Origin: Methanomassiliicoccales archaeon
GTDB taxonomy: Archaea; Thermoplasmatota; Thermoplasmata; SG8-5
Assembly (NCBI GenBank): GCA_030636255.1
Contig: DAOVXH010000132.1
Location: 1 to 5,557, forward strand
Direction: 5' to 3'
DNA: 5,557 bases
The translations under genes were made by a program, and so were the position numbers. The notes below the pieces were generated by a model that made no database searches, was not told where the DNA came from, and saw only the letters and a list, made by a program, of their open reading frames with translations. Below are positions 1-3,934 of the stretch, one piece after another. Every line of letters starts with the position of its first letter. The stretch's first letter is position 1.

Positions 1-1032
1 ATCTATGAAGAGTTAGGGGGAAACCTAATGGACCTGGCCACTGGCCTGAGAGCTGTTGGCAACCTCAAATTCAGCAAGGGCGAGATTGACGACGCCCTGG
101 AATATTATGGAAAGAGTTTGGAAGCAAGCAAACAAATTGATGATTTCAAGGGAACCGCCACAACACTGGCAAATATGGGAGTAATGAAACACATAAAGGG
201 AGACCTGGATGGCGCATTCGAATACTACAATGAAGCACTAACAATAAGAGAAAAAATTGGTAATAAAAGTGGCATTGCAGACTCATTGAACAATATTGGT
301 TTATTTTGGAGTGACCGGGGAGATATGAAAAAGGCCCTGGATTGCCATGAAAGATGCTTGGCTATTGAGGAAAAAATTGGCAATAAAAGCGGTATTGCTG
401 ATTCCCTGAACAATCTCGGAACAGTCCATGAAAACCTGGGAGACCTGAATGAGACCCTGAAATACCACGAGAAGAGCCTGAAAATAAGAGAGGATATCGG
501 CGACAGAACAGGTATTGCAATGTCCTACAATAATATTGGAAGTGTGCACAAAGAAAGAAAAGAAGCAAAAAAAGCATTAGAATATTATTCCAGGGGCCTG
601 AATCTTTGCCTGGAAACCGGAGCAAAATTGCCTACGTTCTATGCATATGGCGGCCTGTCAGAATCATACCTAATGCTAAATGATGCAGAAAAGGCCAAGG
701 AATCCATAATGAAAGCCATGGACATAGCAGTGGAGATGAGCGCAATGGGCGAGGAAGGCATTGCCAATCGTTTTATGGGTATGATACACGCCCAACAAAT
801 GAACTGGCCAAGCGCAATGGAGGCCTTTGATAAAGCAGAAACCATACTGGAAGAGGTTGGAAACATTGAAGATGGCGCCCGTGTATTTTATGAGAGGGGC
901 CAAATGTGGAAGGCCCAGGGAGACCCCCAGAAGGCCAAAGATAACTATAACAAATCTCTCAAATTATATGAAGAGATGGGCATGAAGCTGTGGGCGGAGA
1001 AGGCAAGAGAAAGGCTTCTTGGGCTGCAATAA
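1..1032 (+). CDS. Tetratricopeptide-repeat (TPR) protein, 5' truncated by the window
   Basis: The frame is open from base 1 and ends with TAA at 1030-1032, giving 343 residues. The ATG at 28 is an internal candidate only: the codons before it (IYEELGGNL) already look like the end of a TPR helix, so the true start probably lies upstream. Repeats have a strict 40-residue period. Counted from that ATG, the TPR glycine falls at residues 11, 51, 91, 131, 171, 251 and 291, with a degenerate repeat near 209. Each unit follows the A-x-x-L-x-N-x-G ... G-D-x-x-x-A-x-x-x-Y/H pattern. The long 40-residue unit resembles LGN-type TPRs, which form protein-binding superhelices. There is no signal peptide or membrane segment in the visible part, so it is probably cytoplasmic. 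No catalytic domain is visible; one could lie upstream. It faces the nitroreductase gene tail to tail, 12 bp apart. The fold is secure and the partner is unknown. Confidence 0.93.
   Translation: MYEELGGNLMDLATGLRAVGNLKFSKGEIDDALEYYGKSLEASKQIDDFKGTATTLANMGVMKHIKGDLDGAFEYYNEALTIREKIGNKSGIADSLNNIGLFWSDRGDMKKALDCHERCLAIEEKIGNKSGIADSLNNLGTVHENLGDLNETLKYHEKSLKIREDIGDRTGIAMSYNNIGSVHKERKEAKKALEYYSRGLNLCLETGAKLPTFYAYGGLSESYLMLNDAEKAKESIMKAMDIAVEMSAMGEEGIANRFMGMIHAQQMNWPSAMEAFDKAETILEEVGNIEDGARVFYERGQMWKAQGDPQKAKDNYNKSLKLYEEMGMKLWAEKARERLLGLQ
241..420 (+). repeat. Tandem 120-nt TPR coding repeats
   Basis: Two segments exactly 120 nt apart (near 250-300 and 370-420) encode almost the same 15 residues (IGNKSGIADSLNN followed by I or L, then G). 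They differ at several third codon positions. This suggests an internal TPR-unit duplication that has since drifted at silent sites while the protein sequence was kept. Confidence 0.75.
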
Positions 1033-1044
1033 TTTTTGTGATAA

Positions 1045-1815
1045 CTAGGAAATCTTACCAACCGGAGATAGATAAACAGTGAATTCATCCTTCCCGTCAA
1101 CCCCAATAAGTGCATCAATTAATTTCTGATTATATGCTGCAATACCGCAGGTTCCAGAATCAATAGCCTCGCAAGCCAGATACAGATTTTGACAAACATG
1201 GCCAGCCTCGATTGCGATATCTTTGTGGGACATAAGACTGTACCGCCATTCAGTGCGATAAGGAATGGTGGCCCAGACAAAAACCACAGCTGATTTTGCA
1301 CAAAAGCCCTGACCATGGCAGGCCTGATGAATTTTTTCTACTTGATCGTCACCAGCATCAGAAACATGGAATAATTTGTGCTCTATGGCCAGATACCGAT
1401 AAACTCCGGGTTCAAGGCCTTCCACTCGATTAATAACAAGGTATGTTTCAAAGGGTTGCCTGGCACCCCCGGAGGGCACATTTCGCTTTGTCCAAATCTT
1501 ATTGGAATCTATTTCCCGAACTCCCTGGGTTGCCCATAATAGAAAGGACAATTCTTTCAGCGACAGCGCAACGTCGGAAAAATTTCTATGACTTTTTCTG
1601 TTGCCAATGGCTTGCGCCAGCGGAATTTTCTCCATTGTAAAATTATCAGGTGCAATCAAATCAATAAGTGCAGCATCATCGGGATATGGTTTCTGCAATG
1701 GCGGCGGCGCTATTCCGCTTTCCTGGTCTGTTGTAAATTCTGGAAATTTTTTCTCCAATTCTTCGTAGTCTGCTGCTTTCAGGAACTTGCGGCCTTTTTC
1801 GATTTCGTTTCTCAT
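1045..1815 (-). CDS. SagB-type FMN-dependent nitroreductase/dehydrogenase
   Basis: 256 residues of the nitroreductase fold, SagB/ThcOx branch. Visible family signatures: NRKSHRNF (72-79), a phosphate/FMN-contact type basic motif; LSLKELSFLLWATQG (84-98); PSGGARQPFETYLV (114-127); an EAGHVCQNLYLACEA helix (203-217); and the terminal YLSPVGK (248-254). Family members bind FMN. Those in azole-peptide clusters oxidise azolines to azoles, but no YcaO cyclodehydratase or precursor peptide is visible here. It is therefore better called a stand-alone SagB-like oxidoreductase of unknown substrate. There is no signal peptide. The ATG at 1815 is chosen because an A/T-rich TATA box at 1841-1850 puts the transcript start within a few bases of it; no Shine-Dalgarno is visible, so the mRNA is probably nearly leaderless. 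Divergent from the deaminase gene and convergent with the TPR gene. Confidence 0.92.
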   Translation of the reverse strand: MRNEIEKGRKFLKAADYEELEKKFPEFTTDQESGIAPPPLQKPYPDDAALIDLIAPDNFTMEKIPLAQAIGNRKSHRNFSDVALSLKELSFLLWATQGVREIDSNKIWTKRNVPSGGARQPFETYLVINRVEGLEPGVYRYLAIEHKLFHVSDAGDDQVEKIHQACHGQGFCAKSAVVFVWATIPYRTEWRYSLMSHKDIAIEAGHVCQNLYLACEAIDSGTCGIAAYNQKLIDALIGVDGKDEFTVYLSPVGKIS

Positions 1816-1840
1816 GGTATCCTGGGGGAGATTGGGAGGG

Positions 1841-1850
1841 GATTTTATAT
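1841..1850 (-). promoter_or_regulatory. TATA box for the SagB-like gene
   Basis: On the minus strand this reads ATATAAAATC, centred about 31 bp before the ATG at 1815. With the usual archaeal spacing of about 25 bp the transcript starts near 1821, leaving a leader of only about 6 nt. Assigned by position and composition only. Confidence 0.6.
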
Positions 1851-1877
1851 TTGTTTGGATTGGGTTGGAACTTCAAC

Positions 1878-1884
1878 TATAAAT
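1878..1884 (+). promoter_or_regulatory. TATA box for the deaminase gene
   Basis: TATAAAT, centred about 27 bp before the ATG at 1908. Transcription would begin at or just before that ATG, implying a leaderless mRNA. This is the main reason for preferring 1908 over the in-frame upstream starts at 1851 (TTG) and 1896 (ATG), which lie before or too close to the promoter. Confidence 0.65.
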
Positions 1885-1907
1885 CTCATGAATACATGGT
1901 TGCTGTC

Positions 1908-2297
1908 ATGACATTAACTGATGATGATTTGGCCCTAATCGAAAAAGCTAAGGCCCTGGTTGGTGAGAAAAAGGTTTCCTGTGGCATTATCAAAGAGGTG
2001 GGATGTGCACTCATAACGAATAATGGTCAAATATTCACCGGAGCCAGCATGGATCTTGGCTGCGGCCTTGGATTCTGCGCCGAACACACCGCAATAGCCA
2101 ATATGATATCTCATTCTAACGAGACGGAAATACAGACCATTGTGGCAGTCGGAGAAGTAGGAATACTGTCGCCCTGCGGAAGATGCAGGGAGCTGATGCA
2201 GGTTATTGACAAGAAAAATCGAAACACTGAAGTTATTGTATCTGACACTGAGAAAAAAACACTGGCGGAGCTTTTGCCAGATAGTTGGATGGAATAA
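1908..2297 (+). CDS. Cytidine/blasticidin-S deaminase-like zinc enzyme
   Basis: 129 residues, the usual length for small tetrameric cytidine deaminases and close to blasticidin-S deaminase (about 130). The zinc site is complete: C57-A58-E59 supplies one cysteine ligand and the proton-shuttling glutamate, and P89-C90-G-R-C93 supplies the other two cysteines. The segments QIFTGAS (41-47), IVAVGEVGILSPCGRCRE (78-95) and ELLPDSW (121-127) look more like the blasticidin-S deaminase branch than housekeeping cytidine deaminase; the typical N-x-E-N substrate motif is replaced by ASMDLGCG (46-53). The family hydrolytically deaminates cytosine-type nucleosides or nucleoside analogues. Whether this one salvages cytidine or detoxifies an analogue cannot be told from sequence. 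Start 1908 is set by the TATA box at 1878-1884. It has no co-directional neighbour and is divergent from the SagB-like gene. Confidence 0.9.
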   Translation: MTLTDDDLALIEKAKALVGEKKVSCGIIKEVGCALITNNGQIFTGASMDLGCGLGFCAEHTAIANMISHSNETEIQTIVAVGEVGILSPCGRCRELMQVIDKKNRNTEVIVSDTEKKTLAELLPDSWME

Positions 2298-2370
2298 AAT
2301 AAAGAGTGGGCTGAGCTAAAATTGAATCACCCACACACCGGACTGGCCAACCATGCCCCGTTTGAATTAC

Positions 2371-2378
2371 ATTTATAT
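2371..2378 (+). promoter_or_regulatory. TATA-like box before the candidate ncRNA
   Basis: ATTTATAT lies about 20-25 bp before the first paired bases of the structure at 2394-2507, the spacing expected of an archaeal promoter, though on the short side. No protein start follows it, so if it is active it most likely makes a non-coding RNA. Confidence 0.4.
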
Positions 2379-2393
2379 CTCATTTGGAGGGCG

Positions 2394-2507
2394 GGGTTGT
2401 ACCTCCTGTTTGTCCGAAACAGGAGAGGTGACACTGATTCCGTTTTTTCAAACTTTGGAAGCCCTGTCCGTAAGGGCAGGGAGGTGTTCGCCACCGGCAT
2501 ACAACCC
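2394..2507 (+). ncRNA. Candidate structured ncRNA, five helices
   Basis: Ends pair as GGGTTGTA (2394-2401) with TACAACCC (2500-2507), a perfect 8-bp closing stem. Inside are four hairpins in a row. The first is CTCCTGTTT/AAACAGGAG (2403-2411/2417-2425), 9 bp. The second is TTCC+GTTT/AAAC+GGAA (2438-2445/2450-2460). The third is CCCTGTCC/GGGCAGGG (2462-2469/2474-2481), capped by a GNRA-type GTAA loop. The fourth is GGTG/CACC (2483-2486/2492-2495). The U-G pair in the third hairpin is allowed only in plus-strand RNA, which supports that orientation. I do not recognise it: the expected motifs of RNase P RNA, SRP RNA, C/D or H/ACA guides and tRNA are missing. A T6 run at 2443-2448 could itself stop transcription, which counts against the model. 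Structure was found by eye. Confidence 0.5.
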
Positions 2508-2571
2508 AACTGTTCACGAGAATTCAGCTGATAAAACGAGAAAGGAGAGAAAAATCGGCCGGCCATATAAT

Positions 2572-2662
2572 CCGACAAACAGACTTCAGGACTGTTTGTT
2601 GGAAATCGCTAGTTTGTCGATACAGATGAGAATTAAAAATTCTCATCTTCTCGCATATTTTT
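2572..2662 (+). ncRNA. Second hairpin-rich domain ending in a T-run (possible ncRNA 3' part)
   Basis: Two strong stems are visible: an 11-bp stem, 2572-2582 with 2592-2602 (one G-U pair), and a perfect 10-bp stem GATGAGAATT/AATTCTCATC (2625-2634/2638-2647) with an AAA loop. The run TTTTT at 2658-2662 follows. GACAAAC (2574-2580) could instead pair with GTTTGTC (2612-2618), so two alternative folds exist. It may be the 3' domain of the RNA starting near 2394, a separate RNA, or only a terminator region. Confidence 0.35.
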
Positions 2663-2693
2663 CCGCATAATTTGTGAATAAAAAATATGCGAG
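2650..2693. repeat. 13-bp perfect inverted repeat overlapping the tRNA-Leu 3' end
   Basis: CTCGCATATTTTT (2650-2662) is the exact reverse complement of 2681-2693, which contains the last acceptor bases of tRNA-Leu and its T-run. The two arms give T-runs on both strands and so can act as back-to-back terminators. The plus-strand arm matches the tRNA-Leu 3' end (TTC-TCGCA versus TTCCTCGCA) with one base missing. Confidence 0.8.
2680..2685 (-). terminator. T-run terminator of tRNA-Leu
   Basis: Six T residues on the minus strand beginning two bases after the discriminator base at 2688, the usual archaeal intrinsic stop for a tRNA transcript. Confidence 0.75.
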
Positions 2694-2701
2694 GAACCGG
2701 A

Positions 2702-2732
2702 TTTTCAGCAAACCAGAAAACTACTGGCTTGT
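2702..2732 (-). other. tRNA-Leu intron 2, 31 nt, T-loop position 59/60
   Basis: The intron is essentially one hairpin: CAAGCCAG (2731-2724) pairs with CTGGTTTG over 8 bp (one G-U) around a 7-nt loop. Exon TTCG (positions 54-57) pairs with CTGAA (2708-2704) if one U is bulged. This leaves 3-nt bulges AA|A (2734-2732) and AA|T (2703-2701), a relaxed BHB. Because A residues flank both ends, cuts shifted by one or two bases would yield the same product; the bulge geometry favours 59/60. Without this intron the T-stem cannot form. Confidence 0.87.
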
Positions 2733-2778
2733 TTCGAACCGGCGAACCACTAAGGAATAGATCTTGAGTCTATCGCCG

Positions 2779-2870
2779 TAAGCCTGCATCAATACCGCTG
2801 TTCGGCTCAGGGCTATTGCCGAGAGCCAATGAACTCCAGAACCGCTATTGCGGCCAGCGAATAAATGCAA
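2779..2870 (-). other. tRNA-Leu intron 1, 92 nt, D-loop position 21/22
   Basis: The boundaries fit a BHB motif. Exon GGCC (2876-2873) pairs with intron GGCT (2784-2781), with one G-U. The 3-nt bulges are AA|T (2872-2870) and TA|C (2780-2778), with cleavage after the second base of each. The intron stem continues T2869-T2864 with G2790-A2785. Further in, CGCTG (2859-2855) pairs with CAGCG (2800-2796) and encloses two hairpins, CCGC-AATA-GCGG and GGCTC...GGC-AATA-GCC...GAGCC. Introns at this site are outside the canonical 37/38 position. Shifting the intron by one base (2871-2780) would give the same mature tRNA. Confidence 0.87.
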
Positions 2871-2925
2871 TTGGCCAGGCTTGGCTATCCTCGCATTTGC
2901 TTACTCGGGCGGATAGCATATCCAT

Positions 2926-2936
2926 ACATAAATTTT
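2926..2936 (-). promoter_or_regulatory. TATA-like box for tRNA-Leu
   Basis: The minus strand reads AAAATTTATGT, centred about 37 bp before the mature tRNA 5' end. Transcription about 25 bp downstream would leave a leader of roughly 10 nt for RNase P to remove. The match to a TATA consensus is moderate. Confidence 0.45.
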
Positions 2937-2960
2937 TGCTGAGCAGCATTTTCCAGTTTG

Positions 2961-2969
2961 CTTATATAC
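2961..2969 (+). promoter_or_regulatory. TATA box for the GNAT gene
   Basis: CTTATATAC, centred about 40 bp before the ATG at 3005. The predicted transcript start near 2990 leaves a 15-nt leader that just contains the Shine-Dalgarno GAGGT at 2993-2997, 7 nt from the ATG. Confidence 0.6.
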
Positions 2970-3004
2970 TCTGCCCAGACCTTGAAGATTGTGAGGTCGT
3001 GATA

Positions 3005-3472
3005 ATGATATTTGACAGAATGACACAAAGTGAGTTTGAAAAATTCATTGATATTTCAATGAAGGATCACATGAGATCACAAATACTGGCCAGGAACTGG
3101 ACAGAGGAAAATGCATCCCAAAAAATGGAAAGTATGAGGAAACAGATACTTCCAGACTATCTGGACACCAAAGGCCATTATTTTTACTCAATTAAAGATG
3201 AGAATTCTGGAACTGTTACTGGCGGCCTGTGGTATGCTGTTCAAAATGGTATTGTAAAGCGTTCAATTTTTGTTATTGATATACAAATATATGAAAAATT
3301 TCGCAGAAAGGGATATGGCAGCCAGGCATTCGGATTTTTAGAAGAAAAGGCTGGAGAATTGGGCGTCAAAAAAATCCGTCTCAATGTATTTGACCATAAT
3401 AAACCAGCAAGAGCCATGTATGAAAAATTAGGATATTCCGGTGGTGAACTAATGTCTAAGAAATTAATTTGA
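3005..3472 (+). CDS. GNAT-family N-acetyltransferase
   Basis: 155 residues, the normal size of a single GNAT domain. The acetyl-CoA pyrophosphate loop (motif A) is R100-R-K-G103-Y-G105, matching R/Q-x-x-G-x-G/A, after the beta-strand FVIDIQI (89-95). Motif B is N132-K-P-A-R-A-M-Y139-E-K-L-G-Y144, with the usual asparagine and tyrosine. The N-terminal 60 residues are helical and charged and would hold the acceptor site. The family transfers acetyl from acetyl-CoA to amines; the substrate (protein N-terminus, polyamine, antibiotic or other) is not readable here. ATG 3005 is preferred: GAGGT at 2993-2997 gives a 7-nt spacer and the TATA box at 2961-2969 fits. The in-frame GTG at 2999 is only one base from GAGGT. 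The much longer frame from 2816 would cross the tRNA-Leu gene. It ends 3 bp before the convergent small ORF. Cytoplasmic and soluble. Confidence 0.93.
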   Translation: MIFDRMTQSEFEKFIDISMKDHMRSQILARNWTEENASQKMESMRKQILPDYLDTKGHYFYSIKDENSGTVTGGLWYAVQNGIVKRSIFVIDIQIYEKFRRKGYGSQAFGFLEEKAGELGVKKIRLNVFDHNKPARAMYEKLGYSGGELMSKKLI

Positions 3473-3475
3473 AGC

Positions 3476-3640
3476 TTATGGGTTAGTTACTAAAAACGCC
3501 CTTGCAAACAATACAGAGCTTTGAGTGTCCTTTTTTTCATATAAGGAATTCAAGAATGATCTCAGGTAAACCATCTTTGTCTGGGGCTCATCATTTGCAG
3601 TTTCCATATCGAATTCGCTCAAGGTAAGTTGATTAGACAT
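3476..3640 (-). CDS. Possible small protein, 54 aa, unknown
   Basis: The reading frame runs from ATG at 3640-3638 to TAA at 3478-3476 and starts MSNQLTLSEFDMETANDEPQ. It has an acidic N-terminal third and an amphipathic, probably helical remainder (VYLRSFLNSLYEKK, then SSVLFARAFLV). There is no signal peptide and no family I recognise. The best support is the promoter: a TATAAATAG box at 3662-3670 lies about 27 bp before the ATG, exactly the geometry of a leaderless archaeal mRNA and the same as for the deaminase gene. Against it: it is short, there is no Shine-Dalgarno at useful spacing (GGAG is about 17 nt upstream), and a T7 run on the plus strand at 3531-3537, which could end the GNAT transcript, falls inside it. 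It converges on GNAT with a 3-bp gap. Confidence 0.42.
   Translation of the reverse strand: MSNQLTLSEFDMETANDEPQTKMVYLRSFLNSLYEKKDTQSSVLFARAFLVTNP
3531..3537 (+). terminator. T-run, possible terminator of the GNAT transcript
   Basis: Seven T residues about 60 bp after the GNAT stop codon, with no strong hairpin needed for archaeal termination. It lies antisense to the possible 54-aa gene. Confidence 0.4.
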
Positions 3641-3661
3641 TGCATCGGCAAATGAGCTCCA

Positions 3662-3670
3662 CTATTTATA
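3662..3670 (-). promoter_or_regulatory. TATA box for the possible 54-aa gene
   Basis: The minus strand reads TATAAATAG, a near-consensus archaeal TATA box, about 27 bp before the ATG at 3640. Confidence 0.5.
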
Positions 3671-3850
3671 ATTATCTAGCCCACAATATTAAAATTATGA
3701 TTCCGTTAATTTTTAACTAATTGAAAACGCAAAATAATCATGTGCTAGGGCATTCACCACTTCAAAAATATTCTGAGTAGCCTGTAAACATTTATACCAG
3801 TTGTTCATTTCAGAACTCCCGCGTCATACAAATACTTCGAGCCAACCAAA
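3671..3850. other. AT-rich intergenic stretch upstream of the tRNA-Val hairpin array
   Basis: No protein gene or RNA fold is visible between the 54-aa ORF promoter and the hairpins starting at 3851. The only recognisable element is a TATA-like box (CATTTATACC, 3789-3798), the best plus-strand candidate promoter for the tRNA-Val transcript. A weaker one (TACAAATA) lies near 3827-3834. Confidence 0.5.
3789..3798 (+). promoter_or_regulatory. TATA-like box, probable promoter of the tRNA-Val precursor
   Basis: CATTTATACC. The transcript would start near 3818, about 110 nt before the mature tRNA. No TATA box is visible at the usual distance from the tRNA itself, since that stretch is GC-rich hairpin sequence. 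Confidence 0.4.
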
Positions 3851-3934
3851 GCGAAACGTTGCCGTTTCGCGGCCCGGAGGAAAACCTACGGTTCTCCTCC
3901 TCGCCTCGATGTCGCTTCGCTCCATCTCGGGCCG
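3851..3934 (+). other. GC-rich hairpin array forming the tRNA-Val 5' leader
   Basis: Two strong hairpins in series: GCGAAACG-TTGC-CGTTTCGC (3851-3870, perfect 8 bp) and an 11-bp stem 3876-3886/3890-3900 around TAC with one A-C mismatch. A weaker GATG/CATC stem (3908-3911/3923-3926) follows. CGGCCCG (3870-3876) is complementary to CGGGCCG (3928-3934), which includes the first six bases of the tRNA acceptor, so the leader could sequester the tRNA 5' end. The A-C mismatch becomes a G-U pair on the minus strand, so a minus-strand RNA cannot be excluded. Confidence 0.55.

Larger units (their letters stand above)
2298..2687. other. 390-bp intergenic region without a protein gene
   Basis: No reading frame here has a recognisable protein or plausible start context. 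The region begins with a weak hairpin after the deaminase stop (GTGGG 2306-2310 with CCCAC 2330-2334). A TATA-like box follows at 2372-2378, then the five-helix structure at 2394-2507, then a second hairpin-rich stretch to a T-run at 2658-2662. The tRNA-Leu terminator, read from the other strand, closes it. Confidence 0.7.
2688..2894 (-). tRNA. tRNA-Leu(CAA), three exons, two non-canonical introns
   Basis: Exons are 2894-2871, 2778-2733 and 2701-2688 on the minus strand, giving an 84-nt mature class II tRNA. The acceptor is a perfect 7-bp stem (GCGAGGA with TCCTCGC) and the discriminator is A73. The D-arm starts GCCAAGCCTGGCCAA and ends CGGCG after splicing, as in other archaeal tRNA-Leu. The anticodon stem is ATAGA/TCTAT around loop CTCAAGA (anticodon CAA, codon UUG). 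A 13-nt variable region is present. The T-stem is GCCGG/CCGGT around TTCGAAT. The anticodon loop is not interrupted. Removing both introns restores every invariant position, which is strong evidence for function. CCA is not encoded. A minus-strand TATA-like stretch (2926-2936) and a terminal T-run frame the gene. A plus-strand frame running across it from 2816 is not coding. Confidence 0.92.

Noticed and set aside
225..903. Minus-strand frames of 62-87 codons inside the TPR gene
   Set aside because: They are shadows of the strongly patterned TPR coding strand.
2394..2508. 2394-2508 as an intron-containing tRNA (GGGTTGT/ACAACCC acceptor, TTCG loop)
   Set aside because: Position 8 would be A, position 58 would be C, and no T-stem or D-arm can be completed even if introns are allowed.
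2517..2657. 2517-2657 as a second tRNA-Leu-like gene on the plus strand
   Set aside because: Only six acceptor-like pairs match. There is no T-loop TTCRA motif and no D-loop GG.
2322..2670. Overlapping frames of 69, 83 and 105 codons in the 2298-2687 gap
   Set aside because: They result from the hairpins and few stops in a GC-richer stretch. There is no recognisable family and no start signals, and both strands and several frames are open at once.
2816..3004. N-terminal extension of the GNAT protein from a TTG at 2816
   Set aside because: It runs across the tRNA-Leu gene and its promoter. The TATA box at 2961-2969 and the GAGGT at 2993-2997 fit the ATG at 3005.
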